NCBI GenBank assembly: GCA_002400365.1
Contig: DHFK01000229.1
Location: 56,890-64,740, forward strand
Length of the DNA stretch: 7,851 nt
Reading direction: 5' to 3'
Source: Anaerolineales bacterium UBA4826
GTDB taxonomy: Bacteria; Chloroflexota; Anaerolineae; UBA4142
Shown in pieces: positions 1-6,019 of this stretch. Made by a program: the position numbers and the translations under genes. The notes under the pieces are model-generated. The model did not search any database. It had not been told where the DNA came from and saw only the letters and a program-made list of their open reading frames with translations. Each line of letters opens with the position of its first letter. Positions within the stretch are counted from its first letter, which is position 1.

Positions 1-1
1 C

Positions 2-1093
2 GCGCCGCGCGGCGATCCCGACGCGATTGCGCGCGCCGCCGCACTCTTGTGCGCCGCCGAACGACCCGCGCTGATCGCCGGCAGCGAAATCTGGTGGCGC
101 GATGCGTCGTCCGCGCTCGCGCGCTTGGCGGAACGCGCCGCGTTGCCGGTTTACCTCAATGCGATGGCTCGCGGCGCGCTGCCACCCGATCATCCGAACT
201 ATTTTGCGGCGTCGCGCAAACACGCTTTGATGAACGCCGACCTGATTCTTGTCGTCGGTGCGCCGTTGGATTTTCGCTTGGGCTATGGCAAAGCGCCGGC
301 GTTCAACGCGAACGCGAAGATCGTTCAAATTGATGTTGATGCGCGCGAGATCGGGCATAATCGCGGCGCGGAGGTCGGCGTCGTCGGCGACGTGCGCGCG
401 GTGCTAGAGCAACTCACAGATGCGATTTCGCCGCACGCGCGCGATGCGTGGCTGCGTGACTTGTACGCGCGCGAAGCGCAAGAGCGGGCGAAACTCGACG
501 CGCGGATGAATTCCGACGCAACGCCGATTCATCCACTGCGGCTCGCCAGAGCAATCCGCGACGTGCTCGACGACGATACGATCGTGATCGGCGATGGCGG
601 CAATATCGTGTCGCAGGCGGCAAAGGTGATCAACGTGAGCAAGCCCGGGCACTGGCTCGATCCCGGGCGTTTTGGCTGTCTCGGCGTCGGCATTCCGTTT
701 GCGATCGCCGCGAAACTCACGCACCCCAAGTCAAATGTCGTCGTCGTCAACGGCGATGGCGCGTTCGGCTTGAACGGCTTTGAGTTCGACACGGCGGTGC
801 GCTTCAATCTGCCGATCGTGGCTGTGATCGGCAACGACGCGGCGTGGGGACAGATTCGCGGACCGCAGTTGAATTTCTACGGCGCGGAGCGCGCGGTTGC
901 ATCCGCGCTCGCGCTCGCGCGCTACGACGAGGTCGTCCGCGCGCTTGGCGGGTACGGCGAATACGTCGCAGAGCCGCGCGCGCTGCGTGGCGCGCTCGAA
1001 CGCGCGCTCGCATCCGGCAAGCCGGCGTGCGTGAACGTGCGGATTGACGCGGCAGCGAACGCGGCGGTGAGCGCGAATTCGATGGTGGTGTGA
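2..1093 (+). CDS. Thiamine-diphosphate-dependent enzyme, acetolactate synthase large-subunit-like (5' truncated by window)
   Basis: The reading frame is already open at base 2 and gives 363 residues up to TGA 1091-1093; the N-terminal pyrimidine-binding domain with its catalytic Glu lies outside the window. What remains is the central Rossmann-like domain (about residues 1-125, with IAGSEIWW and a PLDFRLGYGK stretch) and the C-terminal pyrophosphate-binding domain (about 170-345). The latter carries the ThDP/metal motif: GDG at 251-253 and Asn at 278 in GNDAAWG, the GDG-x24-N spacing typical of the family. Family members include acetolactate synthase, benzaldehyde lyase, oxalyl-CoA decarboxylase and 2-hydroxyacyl-CoA lyase, and the exact substrate cannot be told from this part. 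No small regulatory (IlvN/IlvH) subunit follows, so a biosynthetic acetolactate synthase role is not supported by context. The protein is probably cytoplasmic. A TTG at 47 is in frame but is internal to the domain, not a true start. Confidence 0.85.
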   Translation, partial: APRGDPDAIARAAALLCAAERPALIAGSEIWWRDASSALARLAERAALPVYLNAMARGALPPDHPNYFAASRKHALMNADLILVVGAPLDFRLGYGKAPAFNANAKIVQIDVDAREIGHNRGAEVGVVGDVRAVLEQLTDAISPHARDAWLRDLYAREAQERAKLDARMNSDATPIHPLRLARAIRDVLDDDTIVIGDGGNIVSQAAKVINVSKPGHWLDPGRFGCLGVGIPFAIAAKLTHPKSNVVVVNGDGAFGLNGFEFDTAVRFNLPIVAVIGNDAAWGQIRGPQLNFYGAERAVASALALARYDEVVRALGGYGEYVAEPRALRGALERALASGKPACVNVRIDAAANAAVSANSMVV

Positions 1094-1097
1094 GGCA

Positions 1098-1132
1098 ATT
1101 TTCGATTTTCGATTTAGGATTTATGATTTGGG
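1098..1132. repeat. Five tandem degenerate heptamers (ATTTNNG) after the ThDP-enzyme gene
   Basis: The units are ATTTTCG, ATTTTCG, ATTTAGG, ATTTATG and ATTTGGG, in exact 7-bp register. The tract starts 4 bp after the preceding stop codon and fills most of the 54-bp gap before the small broken gene. It contains TATGAT (1122-1127), which could act as a -10 box, but no good -35 is visible. The same unit type recurs at 2688-2721. Confidence 0.8.
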
Positions 1133-1147
1133 GAAAGAGGAAGTGGG

Positions 1148-1450
1148 ATGATGAACAAATCAGACCGATCTCGCACGGTCATGGGAGTTGCAATTTATCT
1201 ACCGCGCCAATGGGAGCGTCTGTTGGCGACGGCAGAGGATCGCGACAAACTCTAAGGCACGTGGGCGGAATGGCGCGCCGTGCTCGATGAGAGTGAGCGC
1301 AATATGCGCGCGATCGGGATCGAGCCGGTTGAAGTTCTATTGGACATGGACGAATTCGAGACCTATTGCGCCGAGCGCGGTTTACGCAACGACGGCGGGA
1401 CGCGCGCGGAGTACGTGGCGAGGTTGTTGGCAAAGCAAACGAAACGATGA
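1148..1450 (+). pseudogene. Small hypothetical gene interrupted by one in-frame TAA stop
   Basis: A frame of 100 codons runs from ATG 1148 (or the adjacent ATG 1151) to TGA 1448-1450, broken only by TAA at 1253-1255 (codon 36). A good ribosome binding site, GAGG at 1137-1140, sits 7 bp before the start. The first part reads MGVAIYLPRQWERLLATAED and the part after the stop continues with TWAEWRAVLDE, IEPVEVLLDMDEFETYCAERG and a charged tail, so both halves look like real protein with the GC-rich codon use of the neighbours. A single G-to-T change (GAA to TAA) would explain the break. I do not recognise the family. There is no membrane segment or signal peptide; it looks like a small soluble, acidic, mostly helical protein. 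The last codons overlap the permease start (ATGA), suggesting former translational coupling. An assembly error, or an internal restart at Met 1304, cannot be excluded. Confidence 0.6.
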
Positions 1451-2688
1451 ACTCTACCAACCAATCTCTAGTCTCTAGTCTCCAATCTCCAACCTCCAGA
1501 CTCCAATCGTGGCGGTTGCTGACTTTTCTCTTCGCGCTCGCAAATTTCTTGGAAGTCGCGGTCGTCGCGCATCTCGTGCTCTTTACGCCCGCGTTCTTGC
1601 ACGCGATCGGTTTCACCCAGGCAGAAATCAACGTTTGGACCGGACCGATTGCCGCCGCCGGGTTTGCGTCGGGCATCTGGTTTGTGCCGTTCTGGGGCGT
1701 GCTCGCCGATCGCTATGGGCGCAAGCCGCTCATCCTCCGCAGTTACTATGTCGAGATCGTCGCGATGGCGCTTGCGGCGATCAGCGACAACGTGTGGCTC
1801 TATCTCGTCGGGCGCGCGCTCACCGGCTTTGCGCTTGGCAACACGGGCTTGATGTACGCTTCGCTGACCGAAGCCGCGCCGCGGAATCGCGTTGCGCTGG
1901 CGCTCGGACTCGTCAACGGCTCGGCGCCGCTCGGCTCGCTGGTTGGCGGGCTAGCCGGCGGCTTGATCGTTTCGCAGTACGGCGTGCATTGGCTCTTTGG
2001 GATTGACGCGTTGGTTGCGGCGTTGATTGCGATCGTTCTCACTGCCTTTTATCGCGAGACGTTCATTCCAAAACCAACGCCGCACATCATAGTCATGCTG
2101 GGCGATGCGCTCGGCGCGGTAATTCATTCCCCGGTCGCCGCGACGATCTTTGTCGTCAGTTTTGTCTCCAACGCGGCGTTCTTCTTTGCGTACCCGTATT
2201 TGCCCGTACGCATCGAAGAGATTGTGGGCAAGACCGCCGCGCCGATCGCCATCGGGGTTACACAAGGCGCGGCGGGCGCGACGACGCTGCTAGGATCGGC
2301 GGTCTGGGGGGCGCTGGCTGATCGCGTGGGGCATCGGCGTTTGTTGGCGGTGTTGATGCTGGCGACAACGCTTCTCTGGCTACCGCTCTTCGCTGCCCAA
2401 GACATCAACGCGATGACGCTGGGCTGGGTGTTGTTGAGCGGCGTCAGCCCGTCGGTCGCCAGTTTGATGTTCACGATCATCAGTCTCAACGTGCCTGCCG
2501 AGAAACGCGGCTCGGTGTTGAGCATGATCTACCTGCCGATGAATGTCGCGTTTATCATCGGACCGTTCTCCGCGTCGTTCGTCGCCAGCAACCTGCCGGT
2601 GCGCTCGGTATTCCTGGTTTCGGCGGCGCTGGCGCTGATCGCGCTGTTGATCTTTGTGGTCAATGTGAGGCGGACGCGGGAGGGGTAA
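1447..2688 (+). CDS. Major facilitator superfamily (MFS) permease, 12 predicted helices
   Basis: This 413-residue integral membrane protein has a typical MFS length and about 12 hydrophobic segments. The family signature between helices 2 and 3 is clear, GVLADRYGRK at residues 84-93, with the degenerate second copy GALADRVGHRR at 288-298 after the central loop, as expected for two six-helix halves. The family moves small molecules by proton-coupled antiport or symport. The drug-efflux-like (MdtG-type) look is only an impression, and the substrate is unknown. I chose ATG 1447, which overlaps the stop of the small upstream gene as ATGA, because no other ATG precedes helix 1. A consequence is that residues 2-21 are mostly encoded by an intergenic-type heptamer repeat (1451-1506), giving a low-complexity Ser/Gln/Leu leader that is not typical of the family. 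TTG 1516 is the alternative start and would give a protein beginning almost at helix 1. Confidence 0.85.
   Translation: MNSTNQSLVSSLQSPTSRLQSWRLLTFLFALANFLEVAVVAHLVLFTPAFLHAIGFTQAEINVWTGPIAAAGFASGIWFVPFWGVLADRYGRKPLILRSYYVEIVAMALAAISDNVWLYLVGRALTGFALGNTGLMYASLTEAAPRNRVALALGLVNGSAPLGSLVGGLAGGLIVSQYGVHWLFGIDALVAALIAIVLTAFYRETFIPKPTPHIIVMLGDALGAVIHSPVAATIFVVSFVSNAAFFFAYPYLPVRIEEIVGKTAAPIAIGVTQGAAGATTLLGSAVWGALADRVGHRRLLAVLMLATTLLWLPLFAAQDINAMTLGWVLLSGVSPSVASLMFTIISLNVPAEKRGSVLSMIYLPMNVAFIIGPFSASFVASNLPVRSVFLVSAALALIALLIFVVNVRRTREG
1451..1506. repeat. Degenerate heptamer tract (TCTCYAR type) translated as the MFS N-terminus
   Basis: Reading in 7-bp steps from 1451 gives ACTCTAC, CAACCAA, TCTCTAG, TCTCTAG, TCTCCAA, TCTCCAA, CCTCCAG and ACTCCAA; the last six are clear. 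The tract begins at the base right after the stop codon of the broken small gene. Because 7 is not a multiple of 3, the encoded peptide repeats every seven residues: SLVSSLQ, then SPTSRLQ. The same CTCCAA-type unit makes up one arm of the nuoJ-nuoK hairpin (7050-7091). Confidence 0.8.
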
Positions 2689-2750
2689 TTTCAGATTTAT
2701 GATTTCAGATTGCTGATTTCGACCTTTCCAATCTGAAATCTGCAATCGTC
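2688..2750. repeat. Heptamer repeat with inverted arms (hairpin) between MFS and SDR genes
   Basis: The left arm has units ATTTCAG, ATTTATG, ATTTCAG, ATTGCTG, then ATTTCG (2688-2721). The right arm has AATCTGA, AATCTGC, AATCGTC (2730-2750), the complementary orientation. The 11 bases 2701-2711 are perfectly complementary to 2730-2740, so a stem with an 18-base loop can form. The first unit shares its first base with the TAA stop of the permease. There is no GC-rich stem with a T-run, so this is not a classical intrinsic terminator. Confidence 0.8.
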
Positions 2751-2764
2751 AAATGGGGGTGTTC

Positions 2765-3517
2765 ATGTTTCGTCTCGACAACAAAATCGCGCTCATCACC
2801 GGCGGTGGGCGCGGGCTGGGCCGCGCGATCGCGCTCGCGTTTGCGGACGCCGGTGCGCATGTCGCGGTTGCCAGTCGGACGCGGGAACAATTGGACGAGG
2901 TCGCGGAAGCGATTCGCGCAAAAGGTCGGCGCGCGCTCGCGGTCGAAGCGGACGTGAGCGACAGCGCGTCGGTCGCGCAGATGGTCGTGGCGACGCGCAG
3001 GGAGTTTGGGCGCGTTGATATTCTGGTGAACAGCGCGGGCGTCGGCTGGGCGGAGAAACTTGCGGACACGAGCGATGAGACCTGGGAATGGATCATCAAG
3101 ACGAATTTGTACGGGGTGTTCTACTGTTGCCGCGACGTGATGCGCGTCATGATCGAACAGAAAAGCGGAAACATCATCAACCTCGCGTCGGTGGCCGGGG
3201 TGAAGGGCCCGCCGGGGCTGGGCGCGTACGCCGCGAGCAAGGGCGGGGTGATCGCAATGACCAAGGTGCTGGCGCTGGAGAACGCGCGTTACAACGTGCG
3301 CGTCAACGCGATCGCGCCGGGCTATTTTCGCACCGATCTGAACGCCGCCGCGCTCGACGATCCCGAACTCGGTCCGAAAATTGTCAAGCGGATTCCGATG
3401 CGCCGCGCGGGCAAGCCCGAGGAAATCGGCGGGCTGGCAGTTTATCTCGCGAGCGATGACGCGTCGTTCGTCACCGGCGAAGTCTATTTCATTACGGGCG
3501 GCGAGATGGCGCAGTAG
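2765..3517 (+). CDS. Short-chain dehydrogenase/reductase (SDR), FabG-like classical family
   Basis: This 250-residue cytoplasmic oxidoreductase has the usual classical-SDR length and uses NAD(P)H to interconvert a carbonyl and an alcohol. All signatures are visible: cofactor motif TGGGRGLG at 12-19, NSAG at 89-92 (a variant of NNAG), and the catalytic tetrad Asn114, Ser142 (in INLASVAG), Tyr155 and Lys159 (YAASK). PGYFRTD at about 185-191 follows in the substrate loop. Arg38 and nearby basic residues after strand 2 (ASRTR) would suit NADP(H), though this is inference. The start at 2765 gives MFRLDNKIALITGG, the family's normal N-terminus, with GGGGGTG just upstream as a weak ribosome binding site; ATG 2753 in the same frame adds four residues. 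Substrate is unknown: fatty-acid FabG, gluconate or sugar-alcohol dehydrogenases all look like this. It does not sit next to fatty-acid genes. Confidence 0.88.
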   Translation: MFRLDNKIALITGGGRGLGRAIALAFADAGAHVAVASRTREQLDEVAEAIRAKGRRALAVEADVSDSASVAQMVVATRREFGRVDILVNSAGVGWAEKLADTSDETWEWIIKTNLYGVFYCCRDVMRVMIEQKSGNIINLASVAGVKGPPGLGAYAASKGGVIAMTKVLALENARYNVRVNAIAPGYFRTDLNAAALDDPELGPKIVKRIPMRRAGKPEEIGGLAVYLASDDASFVTGEVYFITGGEMAQ

Positions 3518-3532
3518 TTTTTTTCAGGTTTT

Positions 3533-3561
3533 TTGACAAACCGTCTGAATTGTAATATGAT
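3533..3561 (+). promoter_or_regulatory. Sigma-70-type promoter driving the nuo operon
   Basis: A perfect -35 box, TTGACA at 3533-3538, is followed after exactly 17 bp by TATGAT at 3556-3561, a five-of-six match to the -10 consensus. It lies in the AT-rich 83-bp gap between the SDR stop and nuoA and predicts transcription starting near 3568, leaving a leader of about 30 bases. Two T-runs just upstream (3518-3524 and 3529-3534) may help end SDR transcription, but no stem precedes them. Confidence 0.75.
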
Positions 3562-3600
3562 TCACTAAGTAGTCTCAGATTCCTCTGCGTCAGGATTTCA

Positions 3601-3957
3601 ATGCCGATTGACTATTTGCCGATCCTCGTAATGGTCGTCGTCGTGATCGCATTTGCCGCGATTGCATTGACCTTTTCCGCGTTGACCGGACCCCGCCGCC
3701 CGAATCCGAGCAAGCTTTCCCCCTACGAATCCGGCATGCCACCCTTTGGCTCCGCGCGGCGCAGAATCTCCATCAAGTATTACTTGACCGCGGTTCTGTT
3801 CATCCTCTTCGACATCGAAATCATTTTCTTTTATCCTTGGGCAGTCCTCTTTCGCCAGTTGCAACTCTTTGGGTTGATCGAGATGGCGGTCTTTGTGATC
3901 GTCCTCCTGGTTGGCTATGTGTATATTTGGAAGAAGGGCGGCTTCGACTGGGACTGA
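3601..3957 (+). CDS. nuoA: NADH-quinone oxidoreductase subunit A
   Basis: NuoA is a three-helix inner-membrane subunit of complex I, next to the quinone-binding site at the junction of the peripheral and membrane arms. At 118 residues it has the normal length. Helix 1 covers about 6-28, helix 2 about 62-85 and helix 3 about 92-110. The conserved loop motif PYESGM is at 41-46, and the helix 2 acidic pair in FDIEIIFFYPW (Asp71 and Glu73) is intact. The ribosome binding site AGGA (3592-3595) lies 5 bp before ATG 3601. It is first in the operon, behind a strong promoter. In most bacteria nuoB follows immediately; here a GxxExxY gene follows and then nuoE, so the usual nuoBCD block is missing at this position. 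Confidence 0.95.
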   Translation: MPIDYLPILVMVVVVIAFAAIALTFSALTGPRRPNPSKLSPYESGMPPFGSARRRISIKYYLTAVLFILFDIEIIFFYPWAVLFRQLQLFGLIEMAVFVIVLLVGYVYIWKKGGFDWD

Positions 3958-3962
3958 AATTA

Positions 3963-3992
3963 GCCACAGAAACACACGGAACCACACAGAAA
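3963..3992. repeat. Left inverted-repeat arm of the GxxExxY cassette (three 10-bp units)
   Basis: The arm starts 5 bp after the nuoA stop. It consists of three 10-bp units of pattern CACACRGAAN: GCCACAGAAA, CACACGGAAC, CACACAGAAA. It matches the reverse complement of 4402-4431 at 25 of 30 positions; the mismatches are the variable base closing each unit and the A/G base inside units two and three. Confidence 0.8.
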
Positions 3993-4014
3993 AAATAAAA
4001 ATCAAAAAATCAAG

Positions 4015-4020
4015 AGGAGG
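4015..4020 (+). promoter_or_regulatory. Consensus ribosome binding site of the GxxExxY gene
   Basis: AGGAGG lies 4 bp before ATG 4025 and is the strongest Shine-Dalgarno sequence in the window. It settles the start of the GxxExxY gene over upstream in-frame starts such as 3911, which lies inside nuoA. Most neighbours have weak sites. Confidence 0.8.
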
Positions 4021-4024
4021 AACA

Positions 4025-4396
4025 ATGAGTGTGTTTCTGCATGGCGAAGTGACGGAACAGGTACTTGGAGCCGCGTTTGAAGTGTGGAAAATACTGGGGT
4101 ACGGATTCTTGGAAAAAGTGTACGAGAATGCGCTTGTGGTTGAGCTCAAGTTGCGCGGTGCAGCAGTTGACCAACAGCACGACATTGATGTTTATTACAA
4201 AGGAGTTCTGGTCGGTCAGTACACAGCCGACCTGTTTGCAGAAAATAAGGTAATCGTTGAACTCAAAGCGGAGAAAGAATATAACCCGAAGCACGAGGCG
4301 CAATTGCTCAACTACCTGAAGGCAACGGAAACACGCGTTGGTTTGCTCCTAAACTTTGGCCGGAGCAAGTGCGAATTCAAACGACTCGTCATGTGA
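4025..4396 (+). CDS. GxxExxY protein (PD-(D/E)XK nuclease-like fold)
   Basis: This 123-residue soluble protein matches the GxxExxY family, whose members are usually about 120-130 residues. The naming motif is GFLEKVY (Gly27, Glu30, Tyr33). A PD-(D/E)XK-type active site is visible as Asp69 (TADLF) with Glu79-Leu-Lys81, and Gln93-xxx-Tyr97 resembles the QxxxY motif of RecB-like nucleases. The family's biochemical role is not established; nuclease activity is inferred from fold and residues. The gene interrupts the nuo operon between nuoA and nuoE and is flanked by inverted repeats (3963-3992 and 4402-4431). About 180 bases counted by eye in this gene are near 47% G+C, against roughly 65% in a comparable piece of nuoH, which suggests later acquisition. 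All key residues are present, so it looks functional. It is probably co-transcribed with nuo but shows no link to respiration. Confidence 0.88.
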   Translation: MSVFLHGEVTEQVLGAAFEVWKILGYGFLEKVYENALVVELKLRGAAVDQQHDIDVYYKGVLVGQYTADLFAENKVIVELKAEKEYNPKHEAQLLNYLKATETRVGLLLNFGRSKCEFKRLVM

Positions 4397-4401
4397 TTTT
4401 C

Positions 4402-4431
4402 ATTCCGTGTGTTTCTGTGTGATTCTGTGGC
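4402..4431. repeat. Right inverted-repeat arm of the GxxExxY cassette
   Basis: Read on the minus strand, the arm has the same three 10-bp units as the left arm: GCCACAGAAT, CACACAGAAA, CACACGGAAT. It begins 5 bp after the GxxExxY stop codon and ends 17 bp before nuoE. The unit length matches one DNA helical turn, so each unit would present the same face. Confidence 0.8.
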
Positions 4432-4448
4432 AGATACTCTGAGGTACC

Positions 4449-4922
4449 ATGCTGTCTCAACAAGCGAAATCTGAAATTCAACAACTGATGACGAAATACC
4501 CCGACGCGCGTTCGGCGATCATGCCCGCGCTGCATCTCGCGCAGCGCGAGGTGGGTTGGCTGCCCGATGACGTCATTCAAGAGATCGGCGATTTGCTGGG
4601 ACTGTCGAAGACCGAAGTGAATGGCGTCGCGACCTTCTACACGATGTACGCGCGCGACCAGCCCGGGCGGCACACGATCATGTTCTGCGCCGATCTGCCG
4701 TGCGCGTTGCGCGGCGCAGACGAAATGCTGGAGCACCTCGAACATAAACTGGGTTGCCGGGCGAGCCAGACATCGCCCGACGGCAAGATCACGTTGCAGG
4801 AAGCCGAGTGTTTGGGCGGCTGCAACCACGCGCCGGTGATGCTGATTGACGGCGCGGAACACGCGCAGGACTTGACGAGCGAGAAGATAGACGAAATCAT
4901 TGAACGGTTGCGGAACACATGA
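4449..4922 (+). CDS. nuoE: NADH-quinone oxidoreductase subunit E (24-kDa, [2Fe-2S] thioredoxin-like)
   Basis: NuoE is part of the NADH-oxidising module of complex I in the cytoplasm, where it carries the N1a [2Fe-2S] cluster and packs against NuoF. The 157-residue protein has the family's helical N-terminus (about 5-70, with ATFYTMY at 61-67) and a thioredoxin-like C-terminal domain. All four cluster ligands are present: Cys80 and Cys85 (FCADLPC), Cys121 and Cys125 (ECLGGC). The start ATG 4449 has TGAGGT 4 bp upstream. Normally nuoF follows directly, often overlapping; here a heptamer hairpin and nuoH follow instead, so NuoF must come from another locus. HoxE and NAD-dependent hydrogenase or formate dehydrogenase small subunits share this fold, but the nuo context favours NuoE. 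Confidence 0.93.
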   Translation: MLSQQAKSEIQQLMTKYPDARSAIMPALHLAQREVGWLPDDVIQEIGDLLGLSKTEVNGVATFYTMYARDQPGRHTIMFCADLPCALRGADEMLEHLEHKLGCRASQTSPDGKITLQEAECLGGCNHAPVMLIDGAEHAQDLTSEKIDEIIERLRNT

Positions 4923-4924
4923 AA

Positions 4925-4973
4925 CGGAACACGCAACACGAAATCCGTTGTGCGTGCTGCGTGTTGCGTGAAT
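4925..4973. repeat. Heptamer repeat with inverted arms between nuoE and nuoH
   Basis: The left units are CGGAACA, CGCAACA, CGAAATC (4925-4945) and the right units CGTTGTG, CGTGCTG, CGTGTTG, CGTGAAT (4946-4973). The 11 bases 4930-4940 are perfectly complementary to 4960-4970 with a 19-base loop. The tract starts 2 bp after the nuoE stop and ends 13 bp before the nuoH start, leaving TGAGG at 4977-4981 as a free ribosome binding site. The stem is GC-containing but has no trailing T-run. Confidence 0.8.
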
Positions 4974-4986
4974 CATTGAGGTTTGT

Positions 4987-6003
4987 GTGTCTCTCGATCC
5001 CCTGGTCATAACGATTATCGAAGCGCTCGTCAAAAGCATCGTCGTCATCGTCGGGCTGCTGACGGCGTTCGCGTACCTGACGCTCGTCGAGCGTTACGTC
5101 GTCGCGAAGATCCAGTCGCGCATCGGACCGAACCGCGTGGGCGCGATCGGACCCATCGCCGTATTGCAGCCGATTGCCGACGCGCTCAAAATGATTTTCA
5201 AAGAGGATATTTGGCCCGCCCAAGCGGACCAAGTCGCTTACACGATTGCTCCGGGGATTGCCGTTGGCACCGCGCTGGTGGCGTGGGCAGTGATCCCGCT
5301 CAACCCTTCGCTGACGATTGCCGGCTACAAGATTGATTTCTACATCGCGGACGTGAACGTCGCGTTGTTGTATTTGCTGGCGATCGGCTCGCTTGGAGTG
5401 TACGGCATCGTCCTGGGCGGCTGGAGCTCGAACAACAAGTACTCGCTCCTTGGCGCGCTGCGCTCGACCGCGCAGATGGTCAGTTACGAAATCTCCCTGG
5501 GACTGGGCTTGGTCGGCGTGCTGATGATCAGCGGATCGTTGAGTCTCGTGGACATTGTGCAGAAACAAGCCACCGTCTGGAACGTGGTGTGGCAACCCCT
5601 TGGTCTGATCGTCTATTTTATCGCGGCGACCGCTGAGATCAATCGTCTTCCCTTCGATCTGCCCGAGGCGGAAACAGAACTGGTCGCGGGCTTTGCAACC
5701 GAATACTCATCGCTCAAGTGGGCGCTGTTCTACATGGCGGAATACATCAACATGATCACCATCAGCGTGATCGCGTCAACGCTGTTCCTCGGCGGCTATC
5801 AAGGTCCGTTTGGAATTCTGCCGGGATTCCATTGGCTGTTCCTCAAGATCGCGTTTTTCATTTTCGTGCTCATGTGGATTCGCTACACCTTTCCGCGCTT
5901 TCGCTACGATCAGTTGATGCGCTTTGGCTGGAAAGTGCTGTTGCCGCTCGCGCTCGCGAATATCTTTGTCACGGCGATTGTGATGGTGGTGCTGGGCAGG
6001 TAG
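4987..6003 (+). CDS. nuoH: NADH-quinone oxidoreductase subunit H
   Basis: NuoH is the eight-helix membrane subunit that forms most of the quinone-binding cavity and links quinone reduction to proton pumping. At 338 residues it is full length. Conserved blocks are all visible: Glu35 with the nearby loop SRIGPNRVG at 44-52; QPIADALKMIFKED at 61-74; NNKYSLLGALRS in the middle; and the long loop starting at Glu217 (EINRLPFDLPEAETELVAGF, then TEYSS), rich in the acidic residues that line the quinone tunnel. RYTFPRFRYDQLM marks the last cytoplasmic loop. Translation starts with GTG 4987, preceded by TGAGG 5 bp upstream. It sits between nuoE and a DinB-like gene; the usual upstream nuoG and downstream nuoI are both missing here. 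Confidence 0.95.
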   Translation: MSLDPLVITIIEALVKSIVVIVGLLTAFAYLTLVERYVVAKIQSRIGPNRVGAIGPIAVLQPIADALKMIFKEDIWPAQADQVAYTIAPGIAVGTALVAWAVIPLNPSLTIAGYKIDFYIADVNVALLYLLAIGSLGVYGIVLGGWSSNNKYSLLGALRSTAQMVSYEISLGLGLVGVLMISGSLSLVDIVQKQATVWNVVWQPLGLIVYFIAATAEINRLPFDLPEAETELVAGFATEYSSLKWALFYMAEYINMITISVIASTLFLGGYQGPFGILPGFHWLFLKIAFFIFVLMWIRYTFPRFRYDQLMRFGWKVLLPLALANIFVTAIVMVVLGR

Positions 6004-6019
6004 GATACGAAAGGCGACG

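Noticed and set aside
1366..1446. Longer MFS frame starting inside the small gene
   Set aside because: The extra 27 residues are an out-of-frame reading of the small gene's end, and the ATGA overlap at 1447 is a better start.
3515..3540. Intrinsic terminator after the SDR gene
   Set aside because: T-runs are present but there is no GC-rich stem before them; the second run belongs to the region of the -35 box.
3911..4024. Earlier start for the GxxExxY gene inside nuoA
   Set aside because: The added peptide encodes the left repeat arm and overlaps nuoA; ATG 4025 has a consensus AGGAGG and gives the usual family length.
3958..4448. Ordinary insertion sequence
   Set aside because: There is no transposase and no visible target duplication; the only gene is the GxxExxY protein.
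4389..5595. Long open frames on the minus strand opposite nuoE and nuoH
   Set aside because: They mirror well-supported plus-strand genes, are rich in Arg, His and Asp as expected for antisense frames in GC-rich DNA, and show no family motif.
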